DNA of 34,822 nt from Pseudomonadota bacterium (GTDB lineage: Bacteria > Pseudomonadota > Alphaproteobacteria > Rhizobiales > Xanthobacteraceae). The stretch is taken from contig JAKAPE010000011.1 of NCBI GenBank assembly GCA_021811945.1, forward strand, positions 1 through 34,822, in the 5' to 3' direction. A program made the position numbers and the translations under genes. This document shows, piece after piece, positions 1 through 9,037 of the stretch. Every line of letters starts with the position of its first letter. The stretch's first letter is position 1. The notes under the pieces were generated by a model. It made no database searches. It was not told the DNA's origin and saw only the letters and a list, made by a program, of their open reading frames with translations.

Positions 1-1
1 G

Positions 2-769
2 ATTCTTGCCGGCTATGCCGACCTCTGCGCAGGCGAAAGCAATCTCGCGGTCGCCGTGCGCTCCTCCGCTACCAGTGAGGACAGCAGCGAAGCGAGTTTC
101 GCGGGATTACAGGATACTTATCTGTGGATCTGCGGCGGCAACGACGTGGTTCACGCCGTGCGCCGCTGCTGGGCCAGTCTCTACAGCACGGAATCCATCA
201 GTTATCGCCTCCGCTTCAAGCTGCCCGAGGAGGGCCTCGCCATGGGCGTAGTGGTGCAGCGCATGGTCGATTCTCGCTGCTCGGGGGTGATGTTTACACG
301 CAGCCCGCTCACGGGCGATCGTTCGGTGATCGCCATCGAGTGCAGTTGGGGCCTGGGTTCAGCAACGGTCAGCGGCGAGGTGACGCCAGACAAATACGTC
401 GTCAGCAAGGTGACCGAGGAAATCATCAAGCGCACGGTTTCGCACAAAACCGTCATGCACATTCCCGATATCGTCGCCGGCGGCGTTCGCGCCGAACCGG
501 TGCCGCCCGAGCGCCGCCACCTCGCCTGCCTCAGCGAGGAGCAGATCGTCGAACTGGCGCGGGTCGGCAAGAGCGTCGAGGCGCACTACCAATGTCCGCA
601 GGACATCGAATGGGCGTTCGCGCCTGACGCTGGCGGAAGCGAGAGGCTCTATATGTTGCAAAGCCGACCGGAAACCGCCTGGGCAAGTAAAGAGGGCAAA
701 CCAACCGCCGTTCCCAAGGCCAGGGCGTTCGATCACGTATTCGAGATGCTCGGCAGAGGCAAGGCTTGA
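2..769 (+). CDS. PEP/pyruvate-binding (PEP synthase / PPDK N-terminal-like ATP-grasp) protein, 5' truncated by window edge
   Basis: Frame open from base 2. Contains VAVRSSATSEDSSEASFAGLQDTYL and a terminal MLQSRPET motif typical of the PEP-synthase ATP-grasp domain. Ends at 769 with no downstream phosphohistidine or PEP-binding domain. Confidence 0.88.
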   Translation: MLAGYADLCAGESNLAVAVRSSATSEDSSEASFAGLQDTYLWICGGNDVVHAVRRCWASLYSTESISYRLRFKLPEEGLAMGVVVQRMVDSRCSGVMFTRSPLTGDRSVIAIECSWGLGSATVSGEVTPDKYVVSKVTEEIIKRTVSHKTVMHIPDIVAGGVRAEPVPPERRHLACLSEEQIVELARVGKSVEAHYQCPQDIEWAFAPDAGGSERLYMLQSRPETAWASKEGKPTAVPKARAFDHVFEMLGRGKA

Positions 770-1257
770 TGAACCTGACGGACGACGACGTTCGCGAGAT
801 CATCCGCCTCATCGACAGCTCGCACGTCCACGAGCTGCGCATCAAGACCGAAAAGTTTGACCTCTGCCTGCGCCGCTCCGCCGCGGGCTGGACTCGTGAG
901 ACGAAGACGCTGACGCGGCCGGATGTGATCGGCGGCGTCGAGGCCGCGCCTGCGGCGACCTCCGATACACCCGCTCAGGCGAAATCATCGACACAAGACG
1001 AGGCATGCGGCGTTGTCGCGATCCGGACTCCCATCGTCGGCACTTTCTATCGGGCCCCGAAACCGGGAGCGCCGCCATTCGTCGAGATCGGGTCCGAGGT
1101 GGACGGTAATAGCGTCGTCGGCATTGTGGAGACAATGAAGCTGATGAATTCGGTGAGTGCGGGCGCTGCCGGCACAGTGATCGAGGTCTGCGTCGCCGAC
1201 GGGGAGTTCGTCGAGTCCGATCAAGTCCTGATGCGACTGCGGCGGACCGAGGCATGA
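769..1257 (+). CDS. Biotin carboxyl carrier protein (AccB-like)
   Basis: Biotinylation motif VETMKLMN (Lys codon 1138-1140); PIVGTFYRAPKPGAPPFVEIGSEV is typical BCCP. ATG at 769 overlaps the upstream TGA (TGATG); the ORF track's 766 start is a TTG. Confidence 0.93.
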   Translation: MNLTDDDVREIIRLIDSSHVHELRIKTEKFDLCLRRSAAGWTRETKTLTRPDVIGGVEAAPAATSDTPAQAKSSTQDEACGVVAIRTPIVGTFYRAPKPGAPPFVEIGSEVDGNSVVGIVETMKLMNSVSAGAAGTVIEVCVADGEFVESDQVLMRLRRTEA

Positions 1258-2621
1258 ACATCCGCCGGGTCCTTGTCGCCAACCGCGGCGAGATCGCGGC
1301 AAGGATCATCCGCACCTGCCGCAACCTCGGCATCGAGACGGCGCTGGCTGCCTCCGAGGCGGATCTCGACGCCGTGCCGGCGCGCCTCGCCGATCATATC
1401 GTCTGCATCGGGCCGGCACACGCGAGCCAGAGCTATTTGAATGTCGATGCGGTCGTGCGCGCCGCCGCAGCGGCCAAGGCCGATGCCGTCCACCCGGGCT
1501 ACGGATTCCTTGCCGAGAACGTTCGCCTCGCGCGCGCTTGCCGTGAGCACGGTATCGTTTTCATCGGTCCGACCGAGGCGCAGCTCGAAGCCGTGGGCGA
1601 CAAGATGCAGGCGCGCGCGCATGCTGTAGCGGCGGGGCTGCCGGTCGTCCCCGGCGGTCCGGTGGGCTCTCCGGCCGAAGCTGCCGCATTGGCCAAAGTC
1701 ATCGGCGTGCCGCTGCTCGTCAAGGCGGTAGCCGGAGGCGGCGGGCGCGGGATGAAGCTGGTAACGGACGCGGCGCGCACAGCCGAGACCGCGGACTTGG
1801 CGATGGCCGAGGCCGGCGCGGCGTTTGCCGACCCACGCGTCTATCTCGAACGCTTTGTCATCGCGGGGCGGCACGTCGAAGTGCAAATCGTCGGCGACGG
1901 CGGCGACGTCGTCCACCTTGGCGACCGCGATTGCTCTGTGCAGCGTCGCCATCAGAAACTGGTGGAGGAAGCGCCGGCGCCCGGCCTGCCCGAAACCACG
2001 CGCGCGGCCATGCACGAGGCGGCCATCGCCTTCGGCAGGCACCTCGGCTACCGCGGTCTCGGCACGGTCGAGTTCCTGCTCGACCGCGACTGCGGCGTGT
2101 TCTACTTCCTCGAAATGAACGCGCGTATTCAGGTCGAGCACCCGGTGACCGAGGCGATCACAGGCCTCGACCTGGTGGCCGAGCAGATCGCCATCGCCGA
2201 AGGTCGCCCGCTGCGCTTGCGGCAACAGGACATCCGCTTCCACGGTCACGCCATCGAGTGCCGCCTCAACGCCGAGAATTGGACCCACGACTTTCGGCCG
2301 AGCCCCGGCACGGTGACGACGGCGGTCTTCCCGGCCGGCGCCGGCATCCGTGTCGACACCCACATCGAGGGCGGAGCGCGGGTGCCCCCGTTCTACGACT
2401 CCTTGCTCGCCAAGATCGTCGCCCACGGCGCCAACCGCGGCAGCGCCATCGAACGGATGAAATCAGCGCTGGCCTCTTGTCGAGTCGACGGCGTGGCCAC
2501 AAACCGGGACATGCATCTCTTTCTGCTGGCGCTGCCGGAGTTTCTCCGCGGCGGAATGGATACGCCCTTTTTCGCCCGCGCGCTGCAACGGCGTGAGGGC
2601 GACGGTGGTCGTCCGTCATGA
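1254..2621 (+). CDS. Biotin carboxylase subunit (AccC-like)
   Basis: RRVLVANRGEIAARIIRTCRNLGI, VAGGGGRGMK, FLEMNARIQVEHPVTE. ATGA overlap with BCCP. Confidence 0.95.
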   Translation: MNIRRVLVANRGEIAARIIRTCRNLGIETALAASEADLDAVPARLADHIVCIGPAHASQSYLNVDAVVRAAAAAKADAVHPGYGFLAENVRLARACREHGIVFIGPTEAQLEAVGDKMQARAHAVAAGLPVVPGGPVGSPAEAAALAKVIGVPLLVKAVAGGGGRGMKLVTDAARTAETADLAMAEAGAAFADPRVYLERFVIAGRHVEVQIVGDGGDVVHLGDRDCSVQRRHQKLVEEAPAPGLPETTRAAMHEAAIAFGRHLGYRGLGTVEFLLDRDCGVFYFLEMNARIQVEHPVTEAITGLDLVAEQIAIAEGRPLRLRQQDIRFHGHAIECRLNAENWTHDFRPSPGTVTTAVFPAGAGIRVDTHIEGGARVPPFYDSLLAKIVAHGANRGSAIERMKSALASCRVDGVATNRDMHLFLLALPEFLRGGMDTPFFARALQRREGDGGRPS

Positions 2622-4108
2622 CCAGCATCGGTCTCGTCGACGTGTCGATCCGCGACGGCAACCAGAGCACCTGGGGCGCCACCGGATTGAATACGCCGCA
2701 GTGTCTCCAGATCGCGCCGGTTATGAATCGCGTCGGCTTTCACGCCGTCGATTTCACCGCCAGCACGCACATGGGCGTCGCGGTGAAATACTACAAAGAA
2801 GATCCGTGGGAGCGCATCCGGCTGATGCATCGGCTGATGCCGGATACGCCCCTGCAATTCATCGGCGTCGGTTTCCGCTTCATCTCCTGGGAGACCCTGG
2901 ACAGCGAGGTGATGCGGCTGGTCCATCGCTGTTTGATCCGCAACGGCATGTCCCGCTTCGTCGTGCTGGAACCGATGCACGATCTCGACGCCATGCTGGC
3001 GACCGCGCGCATGATTCGCGAGGAAGGCGGCACCGAGATCATGGCGGCGCTCACCTATACCCTGAGCGATGTCCATAACGATGCGTTCTACGCCAACCTT
3101 ATCGCCGCTCTGGCAAAGTCGCCCGATTTCGACCGCGCCTACATCAAGGATCCGTCGGGGCTTCTGGCGGCCGACCGCGCGCGCACCCTGATTCCCGCCG
3201 TGCGCGCAGCGGCCGGAAGACTGCCGATCGAGCTGCATTCCCACTGCACCATCGGCATGGCGCCTTATACGTACGCCGTCGCCGCAGACCTCGGCATCGA
3301 CACCCTGCACGTCGGCAGCGGACCGCTCGGCAGCGGGACGTCGCTGCCATTGTCGCTGCAGACGGTAGCCAATCTGCGCGACCTCGGACATACGGTTGAC
3401 ATCGACGACGATGCGCTGGCGCGGGTGAACGACTATTTCGAGCGTCTCGCGCGGGCGGAGGGCCTGCCGTTCGGCATGGCGCGTGAATTCGATGCCCGGT
3501 TCTTCCACCATCAGGTGGCCGGGGGCGTGATGACGACGACCAGGCGTCAACTCGAGGAGATCAACCTTGGCCACAAGCTGCCCGAGGTCATGATCGAGGT
3601 AGACCGCGTGCGGGCAGAACTCGGCTATCCCATCATGGTGACGCCGTTTCCGCAGATCGTCTGCACCCAGGCGATGTTCAACGTGATCGGGAAAGAGCGC
3701 TACGCCACCGTGCCCGATCAGGTGATCCGTTACGTCCTCGGGCGCTTCGGCCGCCCGGCGCGGCCGGTGGAGCCCAACGTCATGGACCGCATACTCTCTC
3801 ATCCGCGCGCCAGGGAGCTGCGGGACGAACCGCCGCCCGCATCGCTCGCCGAGCTGCGGCGGCGCTTCCCTCCGAAGTTGTCCGACGAAGAGTTTCTGCT
3901 GCGCGCCACCATGCCCGGCGATCAGGTTGACGCCATGCGCGCCGCCGGTCCGGCGCGCCGCCATTACAATCCCGATGTCCAGCCACTTCTGAAATTGCTG
4001 CGTAAGCTGGTCTGTCAACGCGACGTCTCGCGCGTGGTCGTGGACAAGCCCGGCTTCCACCTGGAATTGGCGGGCGCCGAAGTTGCCGCACCCACCGCTG
4101 ACGCGTAA
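2618..4108 (+). CDS. HMGL/pyruvate carboxylase subunit B-like biotin-dependent carboxyltransferase
   Basis: DVSIRDGNQSTWG, AYIKDPSGLL, ELHSHCTIG TIM-barrel motifs; follows accC-like gene with ATGA overlap; no fused biotinyl domain. Confidence 0.87.
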   Translation: MTSIGLVDVSIRDGNQSTWGATGLNTPQCLQIAPVMNRVGFHAVDFTASTHMGVAVKYYKEDPWERIRLMHRLMPDTPLQFIGVGFRFISWETLDSEVMRLVHRCLIRNGMSRFVVLEPMHDLDAMLATARMIREEGGTEIMAALTYTLSDVHNDAFYANLIAALAKSPDFDRAYIKDPSGLLAADRARTLIPAVRAAAGRLPIELHSHCTIGMAPYTYAVAADLGIDTLHVGSGPLGSGTSLPLSLQTVANLRDLGHTVDIDDDALARVNDYFERLARAEGLPFGMAREFDARFFHHQVAGGVMTTTRRQLEEINLGHKLPEVMIEVDRVRAELGYPIMVTPFPQIVCTQAMFNVIGKERYATVPDQVIRYVLGRFGRPARPVEPNVMDRILSHPRARELRDEPPPASLAELRRRFPPKLSDEEFLLRATMPGDQVDAMRAAGPARRHYNPDVQPLLKLLRKLVCQRDVSRVVVDKPGFHLELAGAEVAAPTADA

Positions 4109-4398
4109 TACGCCACGGACGATCAGCGCAGCCCTCCCCCGGCGAAAGCGCGCGAAAGCGACCGCGCGATCACCGCACTTCAATGCGGCCGCGGCATCAC
4201 TGCCGCGGAAGTTCTCGAGCGCGCCATCGCTCGTGCTGAAGCGGAATCGTCGATCATCAGTAGGCTTGCTGGTCTGCGCCAGACCGTCTATGAGCAACAC
4301 GCAAGAAGAAGCCCACCATATCTGCATCATGGATCAGAATCGTCATTTGCGGCATCGGGTCCGTTCCGGCAGCACAATCATTCCAAAGTGGACTTTCG
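4109..4398 (+). pseudogene. Possible degraded remnant of an amidase-signature protein N-terminus
   Basis: Frame 2 around 4154-4260 reads RESDRAITALQCGRGITAAEVLERAIARAEAESSIISRLAGLRQ, resembling the helix before the amidase-signature domain. No start codon and no downstream amidase core. Confidence 0.2.
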
Positions 4399-6408
4399 AT
4401 GACCTGCGCCAATCCTCTCCTGCACAAGCCGTCGCGTCCTTTGCCCGAACGCGCGGTGGTGGTCGGAGCCGGCACCATCGGTCCCGACATCGGCTATTAC
4501 CTCAAGAGCGCCATTCCGGGTCTGACCCTTCACCTTCTTGACGTCGCCGAGGCGCCGCTCGAACGCGCGGTCGCGCGCTTCAAGAACTATGCGCGCAAGG
4601 CGGTCGAGCGCGGCAAGATGAACGAGACCGAGGCGCGCCGGGTCACCGAGAACCTGCACACTTCGCTCGACTATTCCGTCGTCAGCGACGCCGATTGGGT
4701 GATCGAAGCCGCGACCGAGGATTTGGCGCTCAAGCGCAAGATATTCGCCCGCATCGAGGAGCTGGTGCGGCCCGAGGCGCTCATCACCTCGAACACCAGT
4801 TCGTTGCCCGCCGAGCGCATCTTTGTCGAATTGCGCCACAAGGAACGCGCGACCGTCACGCATTTCTTCGCCCCGGCCTGGCGCAACCCTGTCGTCGAGG
4901 TGATTAGCTGGACCGGTGCCGATCCGCGCCTCGTCGGCGACCTCAATTGGATTTTTTGCATGACCGGCAAGGTGCCGCTCGTCACCGCCGATGTGCCCTG
5001 CTTCATGCTCGACCGCGTATTTGACAACTGGTGCAACGAGGCGGCTCTTCTCTTGAGCGAAGCGACGGCTGCGGAGATCGACACGACCGCGCTCGAATTC
5101 GTGCACGCCGGCCCCTTTTTCGTGCTCAACCTCGCCAACGGCAATCCGATCATCGTCGAGACTAATACGCTGCAGGCGGCCGAGGAGGGCGCGCACTATC
5201 GGCCGGCGCCGATCTTTCGCTCGGTCGCGACCTGGCGCACGATCGGCCCGGACAAGCCGGCCGCAGTTGCGGATGCCGTGAGGGCGCGTGTGCGCGACCG
5301 CCTGCTCGGCATCCTGGTTTCGCAGACCGCCGACATCCTCGACCGCAAGATCGGCGAATCGGCCGATCTCGAGCTCGGGTGCCGGCTGGCCCTCGGCTTC
5401 AAGGCGGGACCGCTCGACGTCATGCGCCGCATCGGCGACGCCGAGGTCGAGCGCATCGTCGCGCGCACGCGGCGCGAACGTCCCGGCCTGCCGCTGCCTT
5501 GCCGACCGCTCGCCGAATACCAGGAGTTCCACCGCCACGTCCTGTTTGACGATGTCGGCGGCGTCAAAGTGATCACCATCCGCCGCCCAGACGCGCTCAA
5601 TGCCATCAACGACGAGATCACCGATGAGATTTTGGCGGTGATCCGCCGCTTCGAGGATGACGAAGCGGTGCGCGGCTTCGTGTTGACCGGCTACGGCCCA
5701 CGCGCGTTCTCCGCGGGCGCCGACATCGGCCGTTTCCCCAGCGTGTTGGGGGATGCCGAAGCCGCGGCCCAATATGCGCGCGACTGCGCGCGGCTCTTGG
5801 TGCATATCGACGCCATGCGCAAGCCGGTGGTCGCCGCCCTCAATGGCATGGCGCTCGGCGGCGGACTGGAGATTGCGCTTCGCTGCCACGGCATCGTCGC
5901 CGTGCGCGGCGCTTCCTTGCAACTGCCGGAAATTCTGCTCGGCATCGTGCCGGGCCTGGGCGGCATGGTGGTGCCCTATCGGCGCTGGCCCAAGGCGGCG
6001 GCCGCTTTCCACGATATGATGCGGCGCGCGCGACGCATGTCGGCGAAAGACGCGCACGCCCTCGGCATCATCGATGCGGTGGCAGACGATCATGTCGGGC
6101 TGATCGACGCCGCGGTTGCTCGCGTCGACGCGCTCGCGGGTCGCCTCATGCCGCTTGGAGACGGCGCCGTCCAAATCGAGCCGCCGGCGCCCATCGAGCC
6201 GGTGGCGGCGAACGGCCAGCTGCTCAGCGCGCAGGCAATCGGTATCCTCGACGCCGCCATCCGCGCGGGGGCGGTGGCGCCGAGCCTCGCCGCCGCGCTC
6301 GATATCGGCTACCGCGCCTTCGGTGAGAGCGCCTGCACCGCCGCCGCGCGTGAAGGCATCGACGCCTTTCTCGGGCGCCGGCCGGCGGATTTCAGCAAGA
6401 CCGGCTAG
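4399..6408 (+). CDS. Bifunctional 3-hydroxyacyl-CoA dehydrogenase (N-terminal) / enoyl-CoA hydratase (C-terminal)
   Basis: N-terminal VVVGAGTIGPDIGYYL, TSNTSSLPAERI, THFFAPAWRNPVVEVI (HAD); C-terminal ALNAINDEI, FSAGADIG, NGMALGGGLEIAL, LPEILLGIVPGLGG (crotonase). Confidence 0.92.
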   Translation: MTCANPLLHKPSRPLPERAVVVGAGTIGPDIGYYLKSAIPGLTLHLLDVAEAPLERAVARFKNYARKAVERGKMNETEARRVTENLHTSLDYSVVSDADWVIEAATEDLALKRKIFARIEELVRPEALITSNTSSLPAERIFVELRHKERATVTHFFAPAWRNPVVEVISWTGADPRLVGDLNWIFCMTGKVPLVTADVPCFMLDRVFDNWCNEAALLLSEATAAEIDTTALEFVHAGPFFVLNLANGNPIIVETNTLQAAEEGAHYRPAPIFRSVATWRTIGPDKPAAVADAVRARVRDRLLGILVSQTADILDRKIGESADLELGCRLALGFKAGPLDVMRRIGDAEVERIVARTRRERPGLPLPCRPLAEYQEFHRHVLFDDVGGVKVITIRRPDALNAINDEITDEILAVIRRFEDDEAVRGFVLTGYGPRAFSAGADIGRFPSVLGDAEAAAQYARDCARLLVHIDAMRKPVVAALNGMALGGGLEIALRCHGIVAVRGASLQLPEILLGIVPGLGGMVVPYRRWPKAAAAFHDMMRRARRMSAKDAHALGIIDAVADDHVGLIDAAVARVDALAGRLMPLGDGAVQIEPPAPIEPVAANGQLLSAQAIGILDAAIRAGAVAPSLAAALDIGYRAFGESACTAAAREGIDAFLGRRPADFSKTG

Positions 6409-6429
6409 TACCAATCTGCGCAAATTCCG

Positions 6430-6470
6430 ACCGTCATCCTTGAGGTGCTCGGCACGCAGCGCCGAAGTCG
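6430..6470. repeat. Possible remnant of a rhizobial-type intergenic repeat (CGTCATCCT(T)GAGGTGCTCGGC...)
   Basis: gaccgtcatccttgaggtgctcggcacgcagcgccgaag in the convergent intergenic space resembles one arm of the 'CGTCATCCTGAGG' repeats common in Bradyrhizobium-like genomes; the opposite arm is not seen. Confidence 0.35.
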
Positions 6471-6557
6471 GGTTGGTCGTTAAACCCAAATGTGGCGCCT
6501 CCTCCGGAGCGGCCCGGAAATCGACACTTTCAACGATCGGCGCTGCTGGCAGCCAGT

Positions 6558-7283
6558 CTATTGCGCGCGTGCCGCCAGTCCGAGATAGGTGTTGATCACG
6601 CGCGGGTTCGCGGCAACCTCGGCCGCGGGTCCTTCGAGCACGATCTCGCCCATCTCCAGAACGTAGCCGTAATCGGCGATTTGCAGGGCCGCCCGCGCAT
6701 TCTGCTCGACGAGGAGGATCGACACGCCGGTTCGCCTCAAGTCGGCGATGACATGGAAGATGTCGCGCACGATGCGCGGCGCCAAGCCGAGGCTCGGCTC
6801 GTCGAGCATAAGAAGCTTGGGGCGCGCCATCAGCGCGCGGCCAAGGGCAAGCATCTGCCGCTCGCCGCCCGACAGGGTGCGGGCGAGCTGGGCGCGTCGC
6901 TCGCGCAGCTGCGGAAAGCGGGCATAAACCGCCGCCAGATCCTCCGCGGCTTCGCCGCCGCGCCGCGGTCGTGAAAAGGCACCAAGCCGCAGGTTGTCCT
7001 CGACCGGCATATCACCAAACAATTCGCGGCGTTCCGGCACCAGGCACATCCCGCGCCTGACGCGCGCCTCGACGGACAGGTCCGCGACATTCCCGCCTTC
7101 GTAAACAATACTGCCGTGTGCCGACGCGAGGCCGATGAGGGCCGAAAGCAATGACGTCTTGCCGGCGCCGTTCGGGCCGATGACCGCCACGATTTGTCCG
7201 GCGCTGATCTGCAGGTGGGCATCACGCACGACGGAGACCTTTCCATAAGAAACGCCGAATCCGCGCGCCTCGAGCATATTCAT
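6558..7283 (-). CDS. livF: Branched-chain amino acid-type ABC transporter ATP-binding protein (LivF family)
   Basis: Walker A GPNGAGKT, signature LSGGERQMLALGRALMARP, Walker B LLMLDEPSLGLAP. ATGA overlap with upstream livMG. Confidence 0.93.
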   Translation of the reverse strand: MNMLEARGFGVSYGKVSVVRDAHLQISAGQIVAVIGPNGAGKTSLLSALIGLASAHGSIVYEGGNVADLSVEARVRRGMCLVPERRELFGDMPVEDNLRLGAFSRPRRGGEAAEDLAAVYARFPQLRERRAQLARTLSGGERQMLALGRALMARPKLLMLDEPSLGLAPRIVRDIFHVIADLRRTGVSILLVEQNARAALQIADYGYVLEMGEIVLEGPAAEVAANPRVINTYLGLAARAQ

Positions 7284-9037
7284 TCGACGCTCCCGAGATA
7301 GGCTTCGATCACCTCCGGCGAGCTTTGAATCTCGCGCGGCGAGCCTTCCGCCAGCTTTTCTCCGAAATTCATCACCACGATGCGATCGACAAGCCCCATC
7401 ACGAATTCCATATCGTGCTCGACCAGGAGGATGCTGACGCCCCGTTCGCGCAGCGAAAAGAGCAGCTTCGCCAGCGTCTGCTTCTCCAGATAGCGCAGTC
7501 CGGCGGCAGGCTCGTCGAGCAGGAGCAGCAGCGGATCGGCGCACAGCGCCCGCGCGATCTCCACCATGCGCTGAGAGCCGAGCGGCAGCGTCCCCGCGGC
7601 CTCGAACAGATGCGCGCCGAGACCGACCCAGTCGAGGCGGCACGCCGCCTCCTGCCGCAATCGCGCCTCCTCGGCGCGGTCGAGCCGCAGACTTGCCGAC
7701 AACACGCCTTCGCGTCCGCGCAGATGAGCGCCAATCGCGGCGTTGTCGAGCACGCTCATCGAGGGCACGAGGTGAACATGCTGGTAGGTGCGCGCGAGGC
7801 CGCAGCGCGCGATGTCGCGGCCGGGAAGGTTGTCGACACGCTTGCCGCGAAAACAGATTTCGCCGGCATCGGCGGCGAGCACGCCGGTCATCAGATTGAA
7901 CACGGTGCTCTTGCCCGCGCCGTTTGGACCGATCAGGCCGAGGATTTCGCCGGACCGCATGTCGAAGGACAGGCTTTTGACCGCTGCAAGCGCTCCGAAG
8001 CTCTTGCTCACGCCCTTGAGCTGCAAGAGCGACTCGTCCCGCTTCGGTTGGGTGCGCGGCGGCAGCGGCGGCACTTTCTTCGGCAACCGCTGCGCGGGCG
8101 TCGGGATCAGCCGGGCAAAATAGGGCACGAGGCCGTCCCGCGTGCGGTGCAACATGACGATGACCAACAACCCGAACACGATGATCTCGAAATTGCCGCT
8201 CTGCTCCATGAGCCTCGGCAGCAGGTCCCTCAACCATGCTTTGAGCAGCGTGAGCAGTGCGGCGCCGATCACCGCTCCCCAAAGCTCGGTTGCGCCGCCG
8301 ATCACCGCCATAAATTGATAATCGATGCTGTCGTTTATGCCGAACGGCTGCGGGCTGACGAAACGCAGCAAATGGGCATAGAGCCAGCCCGACACGGCGG
8401 CGAGCAGCGCCGCGTAGACGAAAATGATGATCTTGAGCCGCGCGGTATCGACGCCGAAATTCTCCGCCATCATGCCGCGATTGCGCAACGCGCGGATGGC
8501 GCGACCATTGCGCGAATCAAGCAGGTTGCGCGTGACGAGCAGCGCCAGCAGCGTGATCGCCCATATCAGATAGTAGAAGGCGCGTTCGTCGCCCAATCTC
8601 CAACCGAGCACTGTCAGCGGCGGAATCCCGGCGAGACCCGAATATTTGCCGAGAAAGTCGAGGTTGCCGAAAACGAAATAGATGGCGATGCCCCAGGCGA
8701 TGGTACCGAGCGGCAGGTAGTGTCCGGACAGCCGCAGCGTGATAAAGCCCAGGAACAGCGACACCACGAGGGTCACCGCCAGACCCGCCGGCAGCGTCAG
8801 CCACGGCGACATGCCGACCTTTGTGGTCAGCACCGCGGTTGCGTAGGCGCCGACGCCGACAAACGCGGCCTGCCCAAACGAGATAAGGCCTCCGATACCG
8901 GTCAGCAGCACCAGGCCAAGCGTGACGATGCTGGCAAGGCCGATGTAGTTGAGCAGCGTGACCTGAAACTGCGGCAGCACCAGCGGGGCTGCCGCCAACA
9001 GCGCGAGCGCCGCCAAGACCAGCGCGCGCCGCATCAT
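7280..9037 (-). CDS. Fused branched-chain amino acid-type ABC permease and ATP-binding protein (LivM-LivG)
   Basis: N-terminal multi-spanning LivM-like permease ([21 protein letters not shown]), C-terminal LivG-like ATPase ([28 protein letters not shown]) in one continuous frame. Start set at 9037 (ATGA overlap with livH). Confidence 0.93.
   Translation of the reverse strand: MMRRALVLAALALLAAAPLVLPQFQVTLLNYIGLASIVTLGLVLLTGIGGLISFGQAAFVGVGAYATAVLTTKVGMSPWLTLPAGLAVTLVVSLFLGFITLRLSGHYLPLGTIAWGIAIYFVFGNLDFLGKYSGLAGIPPLTVLGWRLGDERAFYYLIWAITLLALLVTRNLLDSRNGRAIRALRNRGMMAENFGVDTARLKIIIFVYAALLAAVSGWLYAHLLRFVSPQPFGINDSIDYQFMAVIGGATELWGAVIGAALLTLLKAWLRDLLPRLMEQSGNFEIIVFGLLVIVMLHRTRDGLVPYFARLIPTPAQRLPKKVPPLPPRTQPKRDESLLQLKGVSKSFGALAAVKSLSFDMRSGEILGLIGPNGAGKSTVFNLMTGVLAADAGEICFRGKRVDNLPGRDIARCGLARTYQHVHLVPSMSVLDNAAIGAHLRGREGVLSASLRLDRAEEARLRQEAACRLDWVGLGAHLFEAAGTLPLGSQRMVEIARALCADPLLLLLDEPAAGLRYLEKQTLAKLLFSLRERGVSILLVEHDMEFVMGLVDRIVVMNFGEKLAEGSPREIQSSPEVIEAYLGSVE

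Noticed and set aside
2393-4330. 645-aa minus-strand ORF opposite the carboxyltransferase
   Set aside because: Antisense shadow ORF in high-GC DNA; low-complexity His/Arg/Asp-rich translation, no domain motifs, and the + strand has clear family motifs.
4083-4541. 152-aa plus-strand ORF between carboxyltransferase and HAD-ECH genes
   Set aside because: Out of frame with the stronger signals, overlaps both neighbours, basic low-complexity translation.
4378-6489. 703-aa minus-strand ORF opposite the HAD-ECH gene
   Set aside because: Same antisense artefact; no recognisable domain.
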